From: Chloroflexota bacterium
GTDB lineage: Bacteria; Chloroflexota; Anaerolineae; Caldilineales; Caldilineaceae
Length of the DNA stretch: 64,000 nucleotides
Direction: 5' to 3'
Assembly: GCA_018969295.1 (NCBI GenBank)
Contig: JAGWYN010000008.1
Location: 1-64,000, forward strand
The notes below the pieces were generated by a model. It made no database searches. It had not been told where the DNA came from and worked only from the letters and a program-made list of their open reading frames with translations. Both the position numbers and the translations under genes were made by a program. Shown here one piece after another: positions 56,877 through 64,000 of this stretch. Position 1 is the stretch's first letter. Each line of letters begins with the position of its first letter.

Positions 56877-58514
56877 CTAGGGCAGAAAAGCGACCAGCAG
56901 CTGGGCCAGCAAAATTTTGGCGATCGTGGCCATCGGGAACGCCAACGCATAGCCGTGGTTGGGCAGGTCGTTGCGCGCCTGGGTCAGGGCGGCTGCCTGC
57001 ACGGCGGGCTGGGTGTGCACGGCGGAGACCATTCCGGTGACCACCGCGAAGGGTAGCTTAAAGCAGCGGTAGCCAATCCACAGCACCAGCAGCGGCGTAC
57101 CGAAAGAAACCACAGCGGCAGCCAGCAAAATTGTCAGTCCCCCTGTCTGGGTCAGGGTGGCCAGAAACGTATAGCCCGAGCGCACCCCGATCCCAGCCAG
57201 CAGGAGGGTCAGCCCAAACTGGCGGAGCGTCAGGTTGGCGCTGTAAGGGATGCTCCAGACCACCGGGCCTGTGCGTCGCAGCGCGCTGAGCATCAGCGCG
57301 ACGACCAGCGGTCCCCCGGCTTCTCCCAGCTGGAACTGGATGCCGCCCGGCAGCGGGATCGGCACCAGACCCAGCCCGATCCCCAGCGCGATGCCCAGCC
57401 CCAGCACCCCCAGGTTGATTTCGCTCAATTTTTTGTAGGAATCGCCGAAATACCGGCTGATCGCCTGCATCTGGCTGCGCGGGGCGACAAAGCGCACCCG
57501 ATCTCCCAGCTCCAGCACCAGGGTGTTGATGGCCAGCAGCTCGATGTCGCCGCGCCGCACACGGGTGACGACCGCACCAAACCGGTTGGGCAGGTCCAGC
57601 TCAGCCAGTTTGCGCCCGACCCGCGCCGGTTCGGAGACAAAAACCCGGCGGAAGTCGTAGGCGCTGCGGTCAAGGTCGAGCTGTTCCTGGGCAAGGACCC
57701 CCAGTTCACCGACGACCTGGTCGACATCCTCCGGGGTTCCCACCACGTTGATCAGATCCCCCTCTTGAAGGATGAGTTTGTCGGTGGCCAGTTCGAGCCT
57801 GCTGCCCTGTTTGACCCGGCTGAACAACACACGCCAACCCCGCTGCTGGCTGAGCAGATGCAGCGGCTGGCCCGCCAGGGCTGGATGGGTCACCCGCACT
57901 GTGCGGCTGTAAATTTCTTGCTCGACCGGGAACATGTCGCGCACCTGTTCTGCATCCTGGCGGTAATCGACGCGCCAGACGCGCTGCATCAGCAGGATGG
58001 CCAGGATCGGGCCGATGACCCCCAGCGGGTAGGCGACCGAGTAGCCGACCACTGGCTCGGTGCCAAGCTGCGCCGCGCTGCCGGTGTGGGCGACGTAGCT
58101 GAGCACCTGCGCCAGCGCAGGTGTGTTGGTCAGCGCGCCGGTGTAAAGGCCCGCTGCGACAGCCGGACGGATCCCGAGCAGCAGCACCTCGGCTGCGACG
58201 ATCAGCGCGGCAAGTGCCAGAACCCCGGCTACCATCAGGTTGTCACGCAGACCGCTGCGCGAAAACGACGCAAAAAAACCGGGCCCGCTGGCCAGACCGA
58301 CCGAATAGACAAACAAGATGAGCCCCAGCGAGACCAGCTCGCGCGGCAGGGTCAGCCGTTCGTCGAGCGCACCGAAGGCCAGCCCGACAAACAGCACCGC
58401 AGCAATGCCAAACCCTGTGCCCCGCCAGCGAAGTTCCCCCAGACAATATCCTGCCGTCGCCACCACAAAGAGCAGCAAAAGCGGATGCTCGACCAGCAAT
58501 TCGATGAAGTTCAT
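56877..58514 (-). CDS. AspT/YidE-type transporter with TrkA-C domains
   Basis: A 545-residue membrane protein of the aspartate:alanine exchanger family. Two hydrophobic halves flank a central cytoplasmic pair of TrkA_C (RCK-C) domains at about 205-370. Segments TGALTNTPALAQVLS and SAVHTQPAVQAAAL are the repeated motifs of each half. The substrate is uncertain: family members move aspartate/alanine or act as putative transporters. The start ATG at 58514 has only a weak GGGTGA. Confidence 0.9.
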   Translation of the reverse strand: MNFIELLVEHPLLLLFVVATAGYCLGELRWRGTGFGIAAVLFVGLAFGALDERLTLPRELVSLGLILFVYSVGLASGPGFFASFSRSGLRDNLMVAGVLALAALIVAAEVLLLGIRPAVAAGLYTGALTNTPALAQVLSYVAHTGSAAQLGTEPVVGYSVAYPLGVIGPILAILLMQRVWRVDYRQDAEQVRDMFPVEQEIYSRTVRVTHPALAGQPLHLLSQQRGWRVLFSRVKQGSRLELATDKLILQEGDLINVVGTPEDVDQVVGELGVLAQEQLDLDRSAYDFRRVFVSEPARVGRKLAELDLPNRFGAVVTRVRRGDIELLAINTLVLELGDRVRFVAPRSQMQAISRYFGDSYKKLSEINLGVLGLGIALGIGLGLVPIPLPGGIQFQLGEAGGPLVVALMLSALRRTGPVVWSIPYSANLTLRQFGLTLLLAGIGVRSGYTFLATLTQTGGLTILLAAAVVSFGTPLLVLWIGYRCFKLPFAVVTGMVSAVHTQPAVQAAALTQARNDLPNHGYALAFPMATIAKILLAQLLVAFLP

Positions 58515-58601
58515 GACAAATCACCCATGTGCGCATTCTGATCGATGTGCAGGGCTTTTGTCAAAGCTGCCCGGTGAAAAAGCGGGGACGAGGAGCGCAG
58601 T

Positions 58602-58630
58602 GTGACAAATCCGTCGCCACTTTGTACAAT
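58602..58630 (+). promoter_or_regulatory. Promoter for the glutaminyl cyclase gene
   Basis: GTGACA (58602-58607) and TACAAT (58625-58630) with 17 bases between, 42 bases before the ATG at 58673. Confidence 0.55.
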
Positions 58631-58672
58631 AACGCTGGCACTGTTTACCGTCTGGCAAACCTTGGAACCGAT

Positions 58673-59596
58673 ATGCAATTTTTGAAACGATCTCCTCTGC
58701 TGACTGCTTTTGCCATCTTTGTTCTGCTGGCAGCCATTGGCTGGGGCGGATTTGCCTGGAGCCGGCCAGGGCCGCAGCAGCCGACGAGCGCTGTGCCCAC
58801 CCCCACTGCTGTGCCCACCCCGACTGCTGTGCCCACCCCCACTGCTGTGGAGGTGTCCGCCCCGCCCTCTCCGCTGGTTGCCCCTTCCCCGGCCCGCCCG
58901 CCGGTCTACGGCTATCGGGTTCTCTCTGTGCTGCCGCACGACCCGCAGGCATTTACCCAAGGGTTAGATTTTGCCGATGGGGTGCTGTACGAGGGGACGG
59001 GTCTGTATGGAGCGTCTTCGCTGCGCCGTGTCGAGCTGGAGAGCGGCCGTGTGCTCCAGCAGCACGATCTGGATGCAGCGTATTTTGGCGAAGGGATCTC
59101 GGTGTTGGGGGATCGAATCTACCAGCTGACCTGGCAGAACGGCGTGGGGTTTGTCTACGACCGGGAGAGCTTTCAGCCTGTCCAGCAGTTTTCCTACCCA
59201 ACGGAAGGGTGGGGGCTGACCCATGACGGCGAACAGCTGATCCTGAGCGACGGGACAGCGACCCTTTATTTTCTGGACCCAGCCACGTTGCAAGAAACCG
59301 GGCGGGTCACGGTCACGCTGGCGGGGGAGCGCGTGACCCGTCTCAACGAACTGGAGTACGTCGACGGCAAGGTGCTGGCCAATGTCTGGCAGACCGACAG
59401 CGTGCTGCGGATCGACCCGGCGACAGGGCAGGTGGACGCCCTCTATGATTTCAGCGGGCTTTTGTCCCAGGCCCCCCCTTTCACAGGGACCGTCGATGTG
59501 CTCAACGGAATCGCCTTCGAAGAACAAAAGGGGCGTCTGTTTGTGACAGGCAAGTTGTGGCCAGCATTGTTTGAGGTGGAGCTGGTGCCGCGCTGA
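58673..59596 (+). CDS. Glutaminyl-peptide cyclotransferase, exported
   Basis: A 307-residue enzyme of the glutamine cyclotransferase family (five-bladed propeller) that converts N-terminal Gln to pyroglutamate. Residues about 8-28 are a membrane anchor or signal, followed by three VPTPTA repeats from 18-base units. The propeller starts at HDPQAFTQGLDFADGVLYEG and includes RLNELEYVDGKVLANVW. It acts outside the cytoplasm by inference from the signal. Confidence 0.92.
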   Translation: MQFLKRSPLLTAFAIFVLLAAIGWGGFAWSRPGPQQPTSAVPTPTAVPTPTAVPTPTAVEVSAPPSPLVAPSPARPPVYGYRVLSVLPHDPQAFTQGLDFADGVLYEGTGLYGASSLRRVELESGRVLQQHDLDAAYFGEGISVLGDRIYQLTWQNGVGFVYDRESFQPVQQFSYPTEGWGLTHDGEQLILSDGTATLYFLDPATLQETGRVTVTLAGERVTRLNELEYVDGKVLANVWQTDSVLRIDPATGQVDALYDFSGLLSQAPPFTGTVDVLNGIAFEEQKGRLFVTGKLWPALFEVELVPR

Positions 59597-59639
59597 GCGT
59601 TCGTGCTGCGCCCTACCCGTCTTCTGCTGCGCTTGAAAC

Positions 59640-59668
59640 TTGGGCAGGCGCACGCTGTCACCGATAAT
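59640..59668 (+). promoter_or_regulatory. Promoter for purD
   Basis: TTGGGC (59640-59645) and GATAAT (59663-59668) with 17 bases between, 56 bases before the purD start. Downstream GACAGtctgCTGTC is a small inverted repeat. Confidence 0.5.
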
Positions 59669-59724
59669 AGGGTTGGACAGTCTGCTGTCTATGACTCGAT
59701 TGCATTCGACAAGAACGGGGCGTT

Positions 59725-61128
59725 ATGAAACTTCTTCTCGTGGGTGGCGGCGGCCGTGAGCACGCGCTGGCCCACAAACTCAGCCAGTCTGCTGCGCTCG
59801 AGCGAATCTATGTGGCCCCCGGCAACGGTGGAACCGCCAACCTGCCCAAATGTGAAAATGTAGGGCTGGAGGCTGAACAGTTCGAGGAACTGATCGCCTT
59901 TGCCCGCCAGCATGCCATCGATCTGACCGTGGTCGGACCTGAAACGCCGCTGGTGGATGGGATCGTCGACGCGTTTCAGGCGGCAGATCTGCGAATCTTT
60001 GGACCTTCTCGACGGGCGGCCCAGCTGGAGGGCTCTAAGGAATTTGCCAAAGAGTGTATGCTGCGCTGGGGTGTGCCGACGGGGCGGGCAGAGAGTTTTA
60101 CCGATTTCGACGAGGCGATGCGCCACCTGCGTATGCTGGACCGGGTCCCCGTGATCAAGGCCAGCGGCCTGGCGGCAGGCAGGGGGACCCTCCTTCCGAA
60201 CACGATGGAGGCCGCCGCTGTGGCCGTGCATGAGCTGCTGGTCGATCGCCGTTTTGGTGATGCGGGAACCACCGTGCTGGTCGAGCAAAGGCTGCGCGGC
60301 CCAGAAGTATCGGTGTTGGCTTTCTGCGACGGCCAGCGTTGTCTCCTGATGCCCGCCGCCCAGGACTACAAAAGGCTGAATGACGGCGACCGCGGCCCCA
60401 ATACCGCCGGGCTGGGGGCGTTTGCTCCTTCCCCCTTGCTCACCCCGGAGCAGCTGGCTGAAATCCAACACAAAATCTTTGCGCCGGTGCTGGCCGGGCT
60501 GGCAGCCGAAGGCGCACCCTATCGGGGCGTCCTGTACGCCGGCCTGATGCTGACCGAGAAAGGGCCCGCTGTGTTGGAGTTCAACTGTCGTTTCGGTGAC
60601 CCGGAGGCGCAGGCGATCCTGCCTTTGTTGGAAAGCGACCTCCTTGAAGTGCTGCTGGCCTGCACCGCTGGTACGTTGGAGACCGTGACCCCACGCTGGC
60701 GTGCTGCTGCTGCCGTCAGCGTGGTGATGGCGTCCGAAGGCTACCCCGAAACCTGCCGGACAGGGATCGAAATCTTCGGGGTTGCGGCAGCAGAGCAGAC
60801 TGGCTGCACCGTCGATCAGGCCGGCACCCGCCAGAAAGGCGGGCGTTTGCTTGTGGCCGGAGGACGGGTGCTGACAGTCACCGCAACGGCTCGTTCGGTC
60901 GAGCAGGCGGCCCGCCGGGCCTACGCCGGCGTAGAGAAGATTCGTTTTGCGGGCGCCCACTATCGCACCGACATTGGCCGCGCCCTGCCCGCCAGGGCGA
61001 GTCGGACCCCGGAGCGCGCTGCCCGCGGAAAGCGGTCAGAGACCCGCCCCCCACCCAGGCTGGCCGGCAAATACCCAGCCCCTCGCAAACCGACACGGCC
61101 CCACAGACCAGCCCAGGAGACCCCGTGA
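59725..61128 (+). CDS. purD: Phosphoribosylamine-glycine ligase
   Basis: A 467-residue GAR synthetase of purine synthesis. VGGGGREHALAHKL at the start, VVGPETPLVDGI, and PNTAGLGAFAPSPLL are its marks, with EFNCRFGDPEAQA for metal binding. The last about 45 residues are Arg/Pro-rich and extend beyond the usual end of the enzyme. It overlaps the next gene by four bases (GTGA). Confidence 0.95.
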   Translation: MKLLLVGGGGREHALAHKLSQSAALERIYVAPGNGGTANLPKCENVGLEAEQFEELIAFARQHAIDLTVVGPETPLVDGIVDAFQAADLRIFGPSRRAAQLEGSKEFAKECMLRWGVPTGRAESFTDFDEAMRHLRMLDRVPVIKASGLAAGRGTLLPNTMEAAAVAVHELLVDRRFGDAGTTVLVEQRLRGPEVSVLAFCDGQRCLLMPAAQDYKRLNDGDRGPNTAGLGAFAPSPLLTPEQLAEIQHKIFAPVLAGLAAEGAPYRGVLYAGLMLTEKGPAVLEFNCRFGDPEAQAILPLLESDLLEVLLACTAGTLETVTPRWRAAAAVSVVMASEGYPETCRTGIEIFGVAAAEQTGCTVDQAGTRQKGGRLLVAGGRVLTVTATARSVEQAARRAYAGVEKIRFAGAHYRTDIGRALPARASRTPERAARGKRSETRPPPRLAGKYPAPRKPTRPHRPAQETP

Positions 61129-61763
61129 CAGCCACCGTGGCCGTGCTGAGCGCAGGAGAGGGCCACCTCCTCCAGGCGCTGATCGACGCTGTTCGCCTCA
61201 AAGTTCTGGATGCCCGGATCGGCCTGGTGCTCTCCGATCGAGAGGAGAAACTGGGCCCGGCCCGGCAGGCAGGGATCGAGACCCGATCCCTGCTCTATCC
61301 ACCAGATCAAGAACAGACGCGCGGCGAGTCTGATCCAGAGCTGCTGCAACAGATCGCTGCAGTGCGGCCAGACTGGGTGGTGTTGGATGGCTGGACCCAT
61401 CGCCTGGGGAGAGCATTCCTGGCCCACTTTTCGTACCGTGTCGTCGACGTGCACCCTTTTCTGCCCGGGGGCAGCTGCACGGCCGAAGAGATCCTGGCAG
61501 CCTTTTTGCGCGGCGAAATCAAACAAGCCGTTTGCAGGGGCTGCCTGGTGGCGGAGGGGGGAGGAGGCCCCGTGATTGGAAGCGCAGAGGTACCGATCTA
61601 TCGGTCGGACACGCTGGCGATGCTGGCGAGCCGTCTGCGCCAGGCAGAACAGCGGCTGCTGATACACTCTCTGCAGCGGTTGATGGTCGGGGATGAAGAG
61701 CAGATTGAAGACGACAGCGAAGACGACAGCGAAGACGACAGCGAAGACGACGACGAGGAATGA
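61125..61763 (+). CDS. PurN-like formyltransferase with altered catalytic residues
   Basis: A 212-residue protein of the GAR transformylase fold, placed directly after purD (GTG start inside the purD stop). The HP motif is VDVHP: His110 is kept, but the Asn of the usual NIHP is Asp108. The usual Asp of ELDGGP is Gly146 in AEGGGGP. Two of the three catalytic residues of PurN are thus missing. The protein may have low activity, another substrate or a structural role. A highly acidic tail follows (Asp/Glu/Ser). Confidence 0.75.
   Translation: MTATVAVLSAGEGHLLQALIDAVRLKVLDARIGLVLSDREEKLGPARQAGIETRSLLYPPDQEQTRGESDPELLQQIAAVRPDWVVLDGWTHRLGRAFLAHFSYRVVDVHPFLPGGSCTAEEILAAFLRGEIKQAVCRGCLVAEGGGGPVIGSAEVPIYRSDTLAMLASRLRQAEQRLLIHSLQRLMVGDEEQIEDDSEDDSEDDSEDDDEE
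61711..61758 (+). repeat. Acidic-tail tandem repeat
   Basis: GACGACAGCGAA in 12-base units encodes the Asp-Asp-Ser-Glu tail of the PurN-like protein. It is a candidate slippage site. Confidence 0.8.
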
Positions 61764-61770
61764 GGCGGCG

Positions 61771-62883
61771 ATGTTGCAGACGAGAACGGCGGTGCTGCAG
61801 GCGGTGGGGGCTTCCATCGTGGTGGAAAACTTGAAGCTGCTGCCCCCGCGTGCGGGGGAACTGCTGGTCAAGATTCAGGCAGCGGGTGTCTGTCACAGCG
61901 ACTGGCACCTGGTCAGCGGTGCCACCCAGCACCCGCTGCCGGTTGCGTTGGGGCACGAAGGTGCCGGGGTCGTTGTCGAAACTGGGGCCGGCGTGACCCG
62001 TTTCCAAGCAGGGGATGCTGTCTGCCTCAACTGGGCACCCGCTTGCGGCGATTGTTTTTACTGTTTGCATGAGAGCCCCTCTCTCTGCGAGACCTATCTT
62101 TCGCCGATCTGGGCAGGGACCCTGCTGGACGGCAGCACGCGTTACCAGCGACAGGACGGCCAGCCGGTCTATCACTACTGTGGGCTGGGGTGTTTCAGCG
62201 ACTATGTGGTCGTGCCCGAGCAAAGCTGTGTTGCGCTGCCCGGGCCCGTGCCCCCTGCGGTCGCCGCTTTGATCGGGTGTGCGGTGACCACCGGTGTGGG
62301 TGCGGTGTTGAACACGGCCCAGCTGCGCCCGGGCAGTTCAGTGGCAATCTTCGGGGCGGGCGGTGTCGGGATGAGCATGGTGCTCGGCGCCAAATTGGCC
62401 GGGGCGGCGCGCATTCTGGTGGTCGATCGAGCGCCTGCCAAAGCGGCGTTGGCGCTGCGTCTGGGGGCCACCCATTTCGTGCCGGCCGGGGCGACGGCTG
62501 TGGAGCAGATCCGCGCGTTGACGGGGGGGCGTGGGGCCGACTACACCTTCGAGGCCGTAGGGTTGCCGGAGGTGCAGGAGCTTTGTTTGGCAGCCGCGCG
62601 GCCGGGCGGCACGGTTGTGCTGGCTGGCCTGGCGCCGATGGGCAGCAGCACCAACCTTCCGGGCGCTGTGCTGACCCGCCAGGAAAAGACGGTCAAAGGC
62701 AGCTATTACGGCAGCGCCCATCCCCGACGCGATTTTCCAGCGTTGGCCGCGTTTTATCAGGCGGGGCTGCTCGACCTCGATGGGCTGGTCACGCGCACCT
62801 ACCGGCTGGAAGCGATCAACCAAGCCTACGCTGAAATGTTGAGCGGGCAGGTCGTGCGCAGCGTCGTTGTGTTTGACGAGTGA
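61771..62883 (+). CDS. Zinc-dependent alcohol dehydrogenase
   Basis: A 370-residue medium-chain zinc enzyme. Catalytic zinc ligands are in GVCHSDWH and GHEGAGVV. Structural zinc Cys are in ACGDCFYCLHESPSLC. IFGAGGVGMSMVLGA is the NAD site. It resembles class III-type and allyl alcohol dehydrogenases; the substrate is not determined. GAGGCGGCG lies before the ATG at 61771. Confidence 0.93.
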   Translation: MLQTRTAVLQAVGASIVVENLKLLPPRAGELLVKIQAAGVCHSDWHLVSGATQHPLPVALGHEGAGVVVETGAGVTRFQAGDAVCLNWAPACGDCFYCLHESPSLCETYLSPIWAGTLLDGSTRYQRQDGQPVYHYCGLGCFSDYVVVPEQSCVALPGPVPPAVAALIGCAVTTGVGAVLNTAQLRPGSSVAIFGAGGVGMSMVLGAKLAGAARILVVDRAPAKAALALRLGATHFVPAGATAVEQIRALTGGRGADYTFEAVGLPEVQELCLAAARPGGTVVLAGLAPMGSSTNLPGAVLTRQEKTVKGSYYGSAHPRRDFPALAAFYQAGLLDLDGLVTRTYRLEAINQAYAEMLSGQVVRSVVVFDE

Positions 62884-62931
62884 TCCGACGGGTGGCCAGG
62901 AGCCCAGCCAGCCGCTGTGGAGAGGAAACGG

Positions 62932-64000
62932 TCAGGGGGGCGGCAGCTCGAAGGTCGCGTGCAGGCGGTGGAAGCAGTAGGCGTTGACCCGTTGCTGCGG
63001 ACGTTCGAGGAAGGCGGCGAGCAGCTGGTGTGCACAGCTCTCGGGGTGCTGGAGCAGGTTGTGGCCCTGCCCGGCAAACACGTAGAGAAACGCCTGGTCG
63101 AAGTCGGCTGCGCTGCGTCGGGCCCAGCGTGCTGGGGTCACCGGGTCGTAGGCGCCAGCCAGGATCAAGGCTGGCACGCCAAGCGCAGGCAATACCCGGT
63201 CGCCCGTCGCTGCGGGCGGCATCTGCCACTGCGGGCAGCTGGCGAGCAGCTCGGTGGCGGGGGCGGTCAGCAGAGAGGCGACCTGGGCAGGCAGCCGGCT
63301 TTGCAGCCGCTGCAGATCGTCGTCGGTGTAGCGGGGAGCCTCTTCGCTGCAGGCAAGCGTATAGTAGGTGCTCTGGTGGGGAGAGAGCTGAAAAATTTCG
63401 GTGCCCCCCTGTGGCTTTTCTACGCTGACCCCATCGGCCTCTGTGGGTGTTGGGGTGTCGGCGGACAGAGCGGGCGAGGCGGTTGGCGTCCGCGGGGTCG
63501 CCGGCAGCTGGCAGCCGCCTGCGGCCGGCGCAATGCGGCAGGCCGTGCTGAAATCACCGGTGTAAAAGGCGTGGATCAACGCCGGAACGCTGTCGCCCCC
63601 AGCCTGCAGCTGCTGAAAAATACGGGCCGCAATGGCTGTCCCGTCGCCGTAGCCGATCTCCGCAGAGGTCGGATGGGCGTTGTACCAGTCGATCAGCTGC
63701 AAAAAATGGGTCTCGAGGTCAGGATAGGCGTCTGCACACGCGCGCTCGCGCGCGCAGTCGGCGAAGAGGGCGCTCAGCGCAGCGTAGCTGTCCAATCCTC
63801 CTGCGAGTGAACGGTTGGTTCCCAATGGCAGCGGACTTTCCAACACAATGCTGCGCACGAGCCCGGGGGCCCGTTCTGCCACCCGTTGAGCGACTGCTGC
63901 CCCAATGTCGTTGCCGAGCAGATTGATGCTCTCTGCGGCAAGGGTCTGAGCCAGGTCGACGACGTCGTAGGCGCGCTGGTCGAGCGTGTAGCCAGCCAGA
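62932..64000 (-). CDS. Alpha/beta hydrolase with TAP-like C-terminus, 5' end outside window
   Basis: A hydrolase that continues past the right edge; about 355 residues are in view. The nucleophile elbow reads LLGNDIGAAV, so the residue at the Ser position is Asp, where related TAP hydrolases have Ser. The later PALILAGAYDPVTPA and GQGHNLLQH give the acid and base residues. A Thr/Pro-rich stretch sits in the lid. Substrate unknown. Confidence 0.8.
   Translation of the reverse strand, partial: LAGYTLDQRAYDVVDLAQTLAAESINLLGNDIGAAVAQRVAERAPGLVRSIVLESPLPLGTNRSLAGGLDSYAALSALFADCARERACADAYPDLETHFLQLIDWYNAHPTSAEIGYGDGTAIAARIFQQLQAGGDSVPALIHAFYTGDFSTACRIAPAAGGCQLPATPRTPTASPALSADTPTPTEADGVSVEKPQGGTEIFQLSPHQSTYYTLACSEEAPRYTDDDLQRLQSRLPAQVASLLTAPATELLASCPQWQMPPAATGDRVLPALGVPALILAGAYDPVTPARWARRSAADFDQAFLYVFAGQGHNLLQHPESCAHQLLAAFLERPQQRVNAYCFHRLHATFELPPP

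Overview
The window is high-GC bacterial DNA from what is most likely a Chloroflexota genome, perhaps near Caldilineales. This is inferred from the gene mix: secreted proteins with Thr-Pro linkers, a mono-operonic aromatic pathway with Thermotoga-type DAHP synthases, many GTG/TTG starts, 4-bp ATGA overlaps, and palindromic AGAAAC repeats. No rRNA or tRNA gene and no CRISPR array was seen.

Layout. 0-9.2 kb: a transposase remnant, a large secreted esterase/glycosidase-like fusion, an M19 dipeptidase, a Dabb-domain protein and a DnaE2-like polymerase. 9.2-11.0 kb (minus): an NMT1/THI5-like binding protein and a Nif3-family protein. 11.5-23.5 kb (minus): a complete type III-D CRISPR-Cas effector operon in visibly AT-richer DNA. 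It has an HD-less Cas10 with GGDD, four Cas7-group RAMPs, Csx10, two small helical proteins, Csx19, two CARF effectors and Cas6. One effector is CARF-HEPN. The other appears to carry a RelE-like domain between two CARF domains. No cas1/cas2 lies here. 24.0-30.7 kb (minus): a YnjBCD-like ABC importer, a GNAT enzyme, a homoserine dehydrogenase and a PfkB sugar kinase.

30.8-38.8 kb (plus): an aromatic amino acid operon (aroH-pheA-aroF-aroF-tyrA-Gfo/Idh-trpB-trpA). It is preceded by a consensus promoter, a leader peptide with 10 Phe/Tyr in 15 residues, and a terminator with a competing hairpin, which together form a classical attenuator. 38.8-46.4 kb is an accessory zone: an EamA transporter, a DUF433/DUF5615 toxin-antitoxin pair, two tnpB remnants, a decayed TolB-like propeller, a TetR regulator with a likely operator and its reductase neighbour, a DUF4143 ATPase, and palindromic repeats.

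46.4-64 kb is housekeeping: type II dehydroquinase, a sugar-binding lipoprotein, a double zinc-ribbon protein of unknown function, an M23 peptidase-like protein, a SpoU methylase, an SDR, CutC, a split XdhC, PyrK, a methyltransferase, an AspT/YidE-type transporter, glutaminyl cyclase, PurD, a PurN-like protein with altered catalytic residues, a zinc alcohol dehydrogenase, and an alpha/beta hydrolase cut by the window end.

The genes most clearly working together are the CRISPR module (target RNA sensing, cyclic oligoadenylate made by Cas10, CARF effectors) and the attenuated aromatic operon.
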